In this document: piece after piece, positions 57,314 to 64,000 of the stretch
Layout: each line of letters begins with the position of its first letter
Position numbering within the stretch: the stretch's first letter is position 1
Origin: a virus
Length of the DNA: 64,000 nt
Strand: one strand, 5' to 3'
Virus record (IMG/VR): IMGVR_UViG_3300042691_024284
Span: 1 to 64,000 of that record
Program-made: the position numbers and the translations under genes
The notes under the pieces: generated by a model
What the model was told of the DNA's origin: nothing
Database searches by the model: none
The model's input: the letters and a program-made list of their open reading frames with translations, nothing else

Positions 57314-57414
57314 TAGGGGGCGTCAGGCAGGCGTCAAAGGATGTGGCAAGCGGTGTATTTTCCTGCCTTCATAACCGCGTGTTGTAGCCACTAAATTTGG
57401 TCCCCTATTTTTTT
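57314..57414 (+). ncRNA. Pseudoknot-forming structured leader before polA
   Basis: Nested pairs: TAGGGG (57314-57319)/CCCCTA (57402-57407), GTGGC (57343-57347)/GCCAC (57387-57391) and GCGGT (57350-57354)/ACCGC (57374-57378). In addition GGCAGG (57326-57331) is complementary to CCTGCC (57362-57367) in the inner loop, giving a pseudoknot. ATTTTTTTAA follows the outer stem, so it can also act as a terminator. It lies in the 161-bp gap between ribonucleotide reductase and DNA polymerase. Confidence 0.55.
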
Positions 57415-57449
57415 AACGCCGATACGTCGGTTTGCCTTAGGAGCATGAT

Positions 57450-59348
57450 ATGGCTGTTATTGCATCAATCGATTTTGAAACTCGTAGCACCGTAGATTTA
57501 CCGGAATTTGGTCTTGATAAGTATTGCAAAGACCGCACCACAGAAGTTATCTGCATGGCGTATTCCATCGACGGAAACGCCGTCCGCATCTGGACACCGG
57601 ATCAAACGCCGCCCGAGTGGCTCTTTGATCCGGACACCAAATTCACAGCGTGGAACGCAGCGTTTGAAGTCAACATCATGCGCCACGTACTCAAGATCCC
57701 AGTCAGCTGGAATCAATTCACCGACAGCATGGCCCTGGCCGCGGCCAACAATCTTCCGCAGTCTTTGGAAGAGTGCGCGCTCGTGCTCAAAGTAACTGAG
57801 CAGAAAGATCCTACCGGCAAGCGGCTGATCCAGAAACTATCAAAACCCAAACGCAACGGGCAGTTTGAGAATGATTCTCTTTTGCTTGCGCAGATGTACG
57901 AGTACTGCAAGCAGGACGTGCGAACCGAGATGGCCGTGGCTAAGGAGCTGCGGGCTCTGCCAGAAAAAGAGCAGCGCGTTTGGGAAGTTACTCAGATGAT
58001 TAATGACCGCGGGGTGCCAGTAGATCCGATGGAGCTTGGCAATGCGATTGCAGCCGTTGTGACTAACAAGGCTACGATTGAAGCAGAGATTACTACTCTG
58101 ACTGGCGGCATCACTGCCAATCAACCGGCGAAGTTAGCTGAGATCCTCCGTAAGTCCGGGATCATGGTTGACGACCTCACCGCTGAGACGGTTACTAAAC
58201 TCCTTGCAAACCCCGATGTACCAGCCAAGATCAGGCGGATTCTCGAGCTGCGGCGTCTCGGTTCGCTCACCAGCGTAGCCAAGTATGAAAAGATGCTCGA
58301 AGTTCAAGTCGGGGGGCGTATCCGCAACACGCTCGTTTACCACGGCGCCTCCACCGGCCGCTTCGCTTCCAGGGGCGGGCTTAACCTTCAAAACCTGGCG
58401 CGACCGACATTAGACGATAAGGCCATAGAAGAGGCTGTAGGGCGGGTTTTGGTGCAGGGTAGGGGCGGCACCATGGATGAGCTTTCCAGCCTCGTACGGA
58501 GCGCTATAAAGGCTCCTAGGGGGTTTACTTTTGTGGACGCTGACTTCTCGAGTATAGAGAACAGGGTTGCGTCTTGGATCTCCGGCCAGAAAGACAAGGT
58601 GGAGTTGTTCCGTGAGGGGTTAGACGAATACAAAACGTTCGCTGCAAATAGTTTGTATAGGGTGCCGTACGAAGAAGTTACGAAAGACATGCGCCAGGTT
58701 TCTAAGTCGGCTGTCCTCGGGTGTATGTTTGGGCAGGGTGCTCGGGGGTTGGTTGAGTACGCCGATGGGATGGGCGTCAAGCTATCGCTAGATGAGAGTG
58801 AGCGCGCTGTGCGAGCTTACCGTGAGGAGTACCACATGGTTAAGGCAACGTGGTACGATTACGAAGCTTGTGCGGTACAAGCTATACAAAACCCCAACGA
58901 GGGATTTAAGGCAGGCAAGGTAGCCTTCAAGGTTGCCAAAAGCGCGCTGTGGATGCAGCTACCCAGCGGGCGGCTTATCTGCTGGCGAGATCCGCAAGTC
59001 GAGGACCAGCTGACTCCCTGGGGTGCTGTCCGGCCCGGCATCGTGGTCTTTAACCAAAACACTTTTACTCGGAAGTGGGGCCGAAACAAGCTTATTGGAT
59101 CGAGTATATTTCAGAGTGCTGTGCAAGCTACCGCCAGGGATATGCTTACCGAGGCTATGCTTGCGCTTGACGAAGAAAGATTTGAAGTGGTCAACAGCGT
59201 TCACGACGAAGTTCTCCTGCTGGTTAAGGAGGCAGATGCAGAGTCCGCCTTGGGACGGGTGATCGAGATCATGACCACTCCTCCCAAATGGGCTCTTGAC
59301 TTTCCTTTAGCCGCTGAAGGCTGGCAAGGCAAACGCTACAGGAAGTAG
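57450..59348 (+). CDS. polA: Family A DNA polymerase with 3'-5' exonuclease
   Basis: A 632-residue replicative polymerase. The exonuclease domain has IDFETRS (residues 7-13), TAWNAAFE and CKQDVRTEM. The polymerase domain has GRFASRGGLNLQNL, motif A VDADFSSIENR (about 361-371), motif B RQVSKSAVLGCMFGQG (about 414-429) and motif C VHDEV (about 584-588). The residue equivalent to E. coli Phe762 is Leu, a replacement frequent in virioplankton and discussed as a marker of slower or temperate replication. AGGAG precedes the ATG. It ends one base before the convergent gene. Confidence 0.95.
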   Translation: MAVIASIDFETRSTVDLPEFGLDKYCKDRTTEVICMAYSIDGNAVRIWTPDQTPPEWLFDPDTKFTAWNAAFEVNIMRHVLKIPVSWNQFTDSMALAAANNLPQSLEECALVLKVTEQKDPTGKRLIQKLSKPKRNGQFENDSLLLAQMYEYCKQDVRTEMAVAKELRALPEKEQRVWEVTQMINDRGVPVDPMELGNAIAAVVTNKATIEAEITTLTGGITANQPAKLAEILRKSGIMVDDLTAETVTKLLANPDVPAKIRRILELRRLGSLTSVAKYEKMLEVQVGGRIRNTLVYHGASTGRFASRGGLNLQNLARPTLDDKAIEEAVGRVLVQGRGGTMDELSSLVRSAIKAPRGFTFVDADFSSIENRVASWISGQKDKVELFREGLDEYKTFAANSLYRVPYEEVTKDMRQVSKSAVLGCMFGQGARGLVEYADGMGVKLSLDESERAVRAYREEYHMVKATWYDYEACAVQAIQNPNEGFKAGKVAFKVAKSALWMQLPSGRLICWRDPQVEDQLTPWGAVRPGIVVFNQNTFTRKWGRNKLIGSSIFQSAVQATARDMLTEAMLALDEERFEVVNSVHDEVLLLVKEADAESALGRVIEIMTTPPKWALDFPLAAEGWQGKRYRK

Positions 59349-59349
59349 T

Positions 59350-61392
59350 TTAGCAGTCCCACTTCCTGAGCGACAGGGCCTTGCGTGTTGGACGACCTTT
59401 CTCGTCCTTCATAGGCCCTGGCATGCCAGACATCCTGGCACAGAATGATTTCCTACGTGCGGCTTTGGCAGGCGACTTCTTTGCAGCCTCAGCACTAACC
59501 GGCGGCTTTAGTGTGCCGCCGGTTTCGCGCTTATATGACGCCCTGCCTGCGGCGTTTAACCCACCCTCTGGGTTCTTTCCCTCTTTGCGCTGCCACGCTG
59601 GTGTAGAGCCGCCTTCTTTGCGCTCGATGATCTGCGAGGACATAACATCCAGCGGGCTTAACTCGCGCGCCTGGGTGGTGACATACTCGCGATTAAGCTG
59701 ATCAATTGGCAGTGAGTGGCCATACTTGCGGCCTGCAAACGGATCTACCAGCACGGTCTCTAAGCCGGGCTTCTGGCCCGTCTGCGCAGCACGTTTGTCT
59801 GCGTAGTACTCAGCCACCCGACGTTGGGGCGACACAAAGACACGCTCTTTATCTGGCGCGCCAGCAAAGCCGCGGTACATTTGCTGTAGCATCTTGGCAG
59901 TCTGGCCTCCGCCGGCCATCTCTTCTACCTCACCACCCTCTGCCTTCTTTTGAATTAGTGCTCCCGCAGGACCTAATTTTAAGCGATTTATATCGTAGCC
60001 TTCTCCGAGCACATATTTAAGATAATCTTCGAGTTCGGTCGGAGTGAAGCCCTTTTGATAAGTGCCGGTTCCGGTGATAAAAGATACTGGTTCCGGACCT
60101 GGAGTCCCGCGCTTTGTTCGCAACACATCCATACCACGAGTTGTCACAATTCCAGAAGCTCCTGGCTCCATAACCCGACCAATGTTTTTGACTGCCTCGG
60201 CCCTAGATTCTGGATTTAATACGTTAAGAACATTCAAATTTAAAAGCCGGTTATATGCTTCTGACGGAATATCTTCAGGTCTTGTAAAGTCCGGCGTCCA
60301 TTTGCCTCTATCAAACGGCTCATAAGTATGAAATTTTCCGGACATTACTTTCACACCTTCACCAAGCCCCGCGCCGTAATCTAAACCAAGGCCTTGCGCG
60401 CCAAGAGTATTTAAAATTTCATTTGCTTTTCGATAAGTGGGAATTGTGCCTGGTATTTGTGTTTCTCCCGCTTTTTCTGCGGCAGGAAAAGCAAACTTTT
60501 TAATTGCTTCAGTTACGGATTTCCCCTTCGCCATGTGGGCTAATCCTCCCTCAGCCATGGGATTGTTTACCCCACCGGTTTCTTTTTTCTCTTCTTCTTT
60601 GTCGCCCATTATGCCAAGCAATAAAGGCGCGCCTGCTGCCAGCGCCGTGCCGCCAATACGGGTGAGTGGGTGTGGGATGAAAGATAAAGCGGAACCTAAC
60701 GCGCCAAGCCCACTAATGACTCCGCCGCTTACATCACCCTCACGTAATCTGTTTATTGCATCCGCAGCTTGGAATCCCGTGCTCGCTCCGGCTGCGCCTC
60801 GAGCCATCCAAGCGGGAAACTTGCTTGCTGCGCCTTCAGCAGCGCGCACTGCTGTTTGAGCTGAGGGAGGAAGCTTTTGCGACAGAGGGGCATTTTTGGC
60901 ACGCATGCGAGCTTCCATCTCTTCACGCGCTTTTTGAGCTTGATAGTCAGCAATTGTTAAAGGCTTGTCTTTGGTAATAGTTTTTGATATTTTGCCTTCA
61001 CCAATCGGAGCTTGTCTTGCTTTTAGCTCATCTACAACTTCACGAACCGTTTCGCCAGGTCCGGCACCGTAACCTGTTTTAGCAATATATTTTTGGCCGG
61101 GGGCTCGCGGATCTACCGCGCCAACGCCTGGTGCAGCAGGACCTCGCAACGCAGCCCGGCCCGCCTCAGTAACCATCGGCCCTAAAGCCAACCCACCAAC
61201 AGCGCCAACACCACCCCACAGCAAAGGGTCCTGTGCAGACACGCCAAGCTTATCAGCCATCTGGCTGACAAAACCGGGCTGTGCAGACATTTGCGCAGCA
61301 ATACTCTCTACAGTTTTTTGTTGTTGATCTGGAGGTAGATTGGCAAAGCTGTCGTCTACTTCGACAATACGGCCATTAATTTCTAATTTCAT
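59350..61392 (-). CDS. Multidomain virion-type protein with methyltransferase-like domain
   Basis: A 680-residue protein. It has a helical N-terminus, hydrophobic Gly/Ala segments (about 55-75 and 215-255), then a methyltransferase-like region (LGLDYGAGLGEGVKV as motif I, RVMEPGASGIVTTRG later). A basic C-terminal module (GGLNAAGRASYKRETGGTLK, RRKSFCARMSGMPGPMKD) also occurs alone in other phages. The ATG at 61392 shares a base with the upstream stop (TAATG), which is why it was chosen over 61410. Likely ejected or internal virion protein with enzymatic activity; not proven. Confidence 0.7.
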   Translation of the reverse strand: MKLEINGRIVEVDDSFANLPPDQQQKTVESIAAQMSAQPGFVSQMADKLGVSAQDPLLWGGVGAVGGLALGPMVTEAGRAALRGPAAPGVGAVDPRAPGQKYIAKTGYGAGPGETVREVVDELKARQAPIGEGKISKTITKDKPLTIADYQAQKAREEMEARMRAKNAPLSQKLPPSAQTAVRAAEGAASKFPAWMARGAAGASTGFQAADAINRLREGDVSGGVISGLGALGSALSFIPHPLTRIGGTALAAGAPLLLGIMGDKEEEKKETGGVNNPMAEGGLAHMAKGKSVTEAIKKFAFPAAEKAGETQIPGTIPTYRKANEILNTLGAQGLGLDYGAGLGEGVKVMSGKFHTYEPFDRGKWTPDFTRPEDIPSEAYNRLLNLNVLNVLNPESRAEAVKNIGRVMEPGASGIVTTRGMDVLRTKRGTPGPEPVSFITGTGTYQKGFTPTELEDYLKYVLGEGYDINRLKLGPAGALIQKKAEGGEVEEMAGGGQTAKMLQQMYRGFAGAPDKERVFVSPQRRVAEYYADKRAAQTGQKPGLETVLVDPFAGRKYGHSLPIDQLNREYVTTQARELSPLDVMSSQIIERKEGGSTPAWQRKEGKNPEGGLNAAGRASYKRETGGTLKPPVSAEAAKKSPAKAARRKSFCARMSGMPGPMKDEKGRPTRKALSLRKWDC

Positions 61393-63218
61393 TATGGTAC
61401 TACCCTCCACTTTAATCCGCCGGGGGCGGTTCCGGACTTCGGCGCGCCAGCAGGCGGCTGCGGGGGAAAGGCAACTTTCTCTCGCTGAATTTGCCGCAAC
61501 CTTTCCTCGTATGCCTTGACCGCATCTTTGTATTGATCTGTTGCTTTAAATTGAGAATAAGTCATGCCAGATGCTCGACGGCTATACATCTCCCCAAGCT
61601 TTTGATCTAATTCAGCACGAGCCATCAAACTTTGTTGAATCTTAATAATGTTTTCTGGTGTCGAGCGAATTGAACCGGCAACTTGTTGCAAGAGCGTACG
61701 CTCAAACTCAGTAACCTGGCCTTGTCCCTTAATAATTGTAGACAAGTGGAAAGCTGTTTTCTCAAGCAGTGTGCGTAGACGATCTCGAGCGGCAATGTCT
61801 TCTGGCTTGGTGCCCGGTCTTGCGCGGAATATGGCCTCATCAAGATCCTTCATGCCGATGGAATGACCACCGGAGATAGACATGCCGGACTGTAGCAGAG
61901 TTGCAAGCGCGCTAGCCACACCCTGGTTTTGCAGAATGCCAACTATTTGCGGACGCTGTTTTGTGATGTCAATAATTTCTCTGGCTGTTTCTATGCGATC
62001 AACCGCTACAGGAGCTTCTGTGGCTGTTAAAAAAGCTTCAAATTGTTTTGCTTCTTTTTCAGCGATGCCTCTGCGCTCTTCTTTTTCTGCCTCTAAACGA
62101 GCGCGCGCCTCGGGCAAGGTAAGTCTTGGCTGCGGCGCGGGAGCTTGTGCAACTTGAGTAGGAGCTGCAGGAGCCGCCGGAGCTGCTGGTGCTGCGGCAG
62201 GTTGACCAGAAACTGGAACCATCCCCTCATTTGCTTGCGCAAAAGCTCGCTGACGAATTTCAAGCGGGTAATTATTAAACCTTTCTGCAATGTCAGCTCT
62301 TCGCAAAGTGTCGCGGGGATCCACGCCCATCGACCTCATTTGATTTTCCAACCCAGCAATCTGCTGTTCACTTAGATTTTCAAATTTAAATTGATCGCCA
62401 GTTTGAGTAATTGGACGAGCTGCAGGAGTCGGAGCCGGTGCCGGAGCTGGTGTAGGAGCTGGCGCTGGCCCTGCCGCGGGTGCGGGAGCGGGACCTGCAG
62501 TCGGGGTTCGAGATGGCGCCGGAGCTGGTGTAGGAGCTGCGGCGGGCGGAAGAATAACTCCCTGACCACTCTCAGCCATACGTCGAGCAACTGTAGCGTC
62601 AACGGATTCAATTCTCCCATCCGGCAACACAACATCACGTAAGGTGGTATAAGTTGACGGATTTGTTATAAACTTAATTTCTTCCGTCATTTTGGTTTTA
62701 CGATAATTATCCAAAATGGCTTGAGCACCAGCAACGTCACCGAGCCCAATCTTTTCATTTATTGCCTGTAAGACTTCAGCTGGCATCTGGCCAACACCGG
62801 GGGCGCCAGCCATGCCAGGGGCTCCGGGTCGACTTAAACCTTGCAAAAATTCTGCTTGCTTAGCAAGCTGCTGTTGCTGCGCTTTAGCCGCAGCAATCTG
62901 AGAGCGCATTTGAAATAGCTCTGCTGCGCGATCTTCTTTTTCTTGCGAGCGGCGGCGCACTGTCTCGAGCGTTGTGCCCGGCTTTTCTGTTCCGCCCCAC
63001 GCCAGCACGTCTTTAATGTATTCTTGAAATGGGCTCTGTGCAGCAATGCGCTGCTGATAAATGCGCTCCATGTCCTCCAAAATGGAAGACGGCATGACGC
63101 CAGTGGTTGGAGCAACAGGCAGCACATATCTCGCCGTTTTTGGCGCGGCCACGGGCTTACCTTGAATTACTGGCTGCTCGGGTTCTTGCGGCAGACCACC
63201 TGTTAATTGATCAGCCAT
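61392..63218 (-). CDS. Internal virion-type protein with Pro/Ala linker
   Basis: A 608-residue protein: helical N-terminal region with Gln/Ala coiled coil (about 100-125), a long Pro/Ala linker (about 225-270), a second helical part, another linker (about 340-370) and a large charged helical C-terminus. No enzymatic motif is seen. The linker type is shared with the truncated protein at the left edge, and the gene is coupled to both neighbours, so it probably belongs to the same set of internal or ejection proteins. Confidence 0.7.
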   Translation of the reverse strand: MADQLTGGLPQEPEQPVIQGKPVAAPKTARYVLPVAPTTGVMPSSILEDMERIYQQRIAAQSPFQEYIKDVLAWGGTEKPGTTLETVRRRSQEKEDRAAELFQMRSQIAAAKAQQQQLAKQAEFLQGLSRPGAPGMAGAPGVGQMPAEVLQAINEKIGLGDVAGAQAILDNYRKTKMTEEIKFITNPSTYTTLRDVVLPDGRIESVDATVARRMAESGQGVILPPAAAPTPAPAPSRTPTAGPAPAPAAGPAPAPTPAPAPAPTPAARPITQTGDQFKFENLSEQQIAGLENQMRSMGVDPRDTLRRADIAERFNNYPLEIRQRAFAQANEGMVPVSGQPAAAPAAPAAPAAPTQVAQAPAPQPRLTLPEARARLEAEKEERRGIAEKEAKQFEAFLTATEAPVAVDRIETAREIIDITKQRPQIVGILQNQGVASALATLLQSGMSISGGHSIGMKDLDEAIFRARPGTKPEDIAARDRLRTLLEKTAFHLSTIIKGQGQVTEFERTLLQQVAGSIRSTPENIIKIQQSLMARAELDQKLGEMYSRRASGMTYSQFKATDQYKDAVKAYEERLRQIQREKVAFPPQPPAGAPKSGTAPGGLKWRVVP

Positions 63219-63997
63219 TATTCGCCCTCGCTTGTTGAATAAGCATCAGGATAACTGCTGCCACCAGAACCACCAAGCCCTTTCACCCAGTCAAACACGC
63301 CGGTTAAACCACCTTTAATATTGCTTAACTGTGTGGGAAGGCCTCCGATAAGAGTGCCTAACCCACCAATTTGACCAAGCAAACTAAGCTCTTTTTCTTG
63401 CTCTGTAGTTTTGCCTGTGTACGGGCCAATTCGGCCGTAGATGTTAGCCAGGTTAACAAGATTGGTAAACGGGTATGCTTGCTCAAATGTGCCTGTCTCA
63501 AGCGCGCCTTTAGCTAATTGAGATCCGAGCGTGCCAAGTCCGGCGCCAGCTTGAACTCCAGTTTGTTGTGCTTGTAATGCCGAAGACATTTGTTTCTGGA
63601 ATAGATCAGACGCTGCCGCAGCTCGAGCTCTTTGAATTGCCGACAAATTCATGCGCCCACCAAAACCGCCGCCAGCAATAGATTTAGCAGTTTCTTCGGC
63701 GGTGATGTCAGGAAGAATTTGATTTAGATAAGCTTGTTGCGCGCTAAACAAACCGCCTAATGGGGTTTTGACATCGGGTCGAACCGTTGTTTTTCCCGTT
63801 GCATCAGTGGAAGTAATCCATGGATTTGCAGCACCAGATCCAATAGCTTGTAGTGTGGTCTGGGCAGAAGAAAAAGGGCCTTGAGCGCCAAACACATCAA
63901 TTGCTTTTTGAGCCGTTGTTTGGCCAATAGGAGGCGTTGTTGCTGCTTGAGCCCCTTTAACAAGTCCTTCTTGCGCGGTCGTAAACCAAGAAGGCAT
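63218..63997 (-). CDS. Ala/Gly-rich virion-type protein, possibly partial
   Basis: A 259-residue Ala/Gly/Gln-rich helical protein (MPSWFTTAQEGLVKGAQAAT...), with a hydrophobic Gly/Leu segment near the C-terminus (LLGQIGGLGTLIGGLPTQL). The ATG is three bases from the window edge, so an upstream extension cannot be excluded. First visible gene of the right-hand structural block. Confidence 0.65.
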   Translation of the reverse strand: MPSWFTTAQEGLVKGAQAATTPPIGQTTAQKAIDVFGAQGPFSSAQTTLQAIGSGAANPWITSTDATGKTTVRPDVKTPLGGLFSAQQAYLNQILPDITAEETAKSIAGGGFGGRMNLSAIQRARAAAASDLFQKQMSSALQAQQTGVQAGAGLGTLGSQLAKGALETGTFEQAYPFTNLVNLANIYGRIGPYTGKTTEQEKELSLLGQIGGLGTLIGGLPTQLSNIKGGLTGVFDWVKGLGGSGGSSYPDAYSTSEGE

Positions 63998-64000
63998 CGT

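Noticed and set aside
59340-59360. Bidirectional terminator between the convergent polymerase and virion genes
   Set aside because: Only one base separates the stop codons and no hairpin with T-run is visible on either strand.
1-64000. Joining both window ends as a complete 64.0-kb circle
   Set aside because: The left-edge frame would read in phase into the gene at 63997, but a one-in-three chance match and the round window length make this meaningless without other evidence.

Overview
The window is most of a tailed-phage genome, or of a prophage-sized viral contig. It carries a complete head, DNA-packaging, tail-fibre and lysis set and a complete replication set, with no ribosomal genes or ordinary tRNAs. 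The order terminase large subunit, portal, scaffold, major capsid protein, two connector-like proteins and a P22-gp10-like tail protein points to short-tailed (podovirus-type) morphology. The host is inferred, not shown: a Fur-box-like palindrome, canonical DnaA boxes, an adenosylcobalamin-dependent ribonucleotide reductase and a Lys/Ala-rich secreted peptide fit a freshwater proteobacterium, perhaps a betaproteobacterium. Both window ends lie in or near minus-strand virion genes. If the genome is circularly permuted, the minus-strand structural operon would run from about 36.1 kb down to 1 and continue from 64 kb down to 59.35 kb.

Layout. 1-36.1 kb, minus strand, read right to left: a small gene, a degenerate free-standing intein (Hint plus LAGLIDADG), terminase large subunit, portal, a GroES-like co-chaperonin, scaffold, a second structural protein and the major capsid protein with a strong terminator. 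Then comes a ~14-kb array of tail-fibre-type genes (collagen-like, glycine-rich, beta-propeller) mixed with glycosyltransferases, a methyltransferase and two paralogous cupins. After that come a lysis cassette (several small membrane proteins, a 3-TM holin, a GH24 endolysin), connector and tail proteins, and a large Pro/Ala-rich protein cut by the left edge. 36.07-37.0 kb is a gene-free control region with DnaA boxes, iterons, operator-like palindromes and a large inverted repeat. 37.0-44.2 kb, plus strand, is an early cassette of about twenty small genes plus ArdC-type antirestriction and a sigma factor lacking region 4. 44.2-59.35 kb, plus strand, holds primase-helicase, nucleases, a SNF2-type helicase, a sigma-region-4-like protein, terminase small subunit, a PD-(D/E)XK nuclease, an ssDNA-binding protein, class II ribonucleotide reductase and a family A DNA polymerase. 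59.35-64 kb, minus strand, holds three more virion-type genes.

The most unusual content is RNA and control sequence. Three near-identical type I hammerhead ribozymes separate early genes. An 81-nt RNA at 51.9 kb has the complete tRNA-like domain of tmRNA, including G3-U70 and CCA, but no mRNA-like domain. A ~110-nt structured RNA ending in ACCA occurs twice. Further structured leaders precede the class II ribonucleotide reductase (cobalamin-riboswitch-like hairpin) and the DNA polymerase (pseudoknot). A motif close to TTTTTGCATAAGTAG occurs in the right orientation upstream of at least eight transcription units, often just after a terminator. With the two sigma-like proteins, one having only regions 2-3 and one only a region-4-like helix-turn-helix, this suggests a split phage sigma system. 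A ~220-bp composite element is duplicated in inverted orientation at both ends of the early cassette (36.1 and 44.2 kb).
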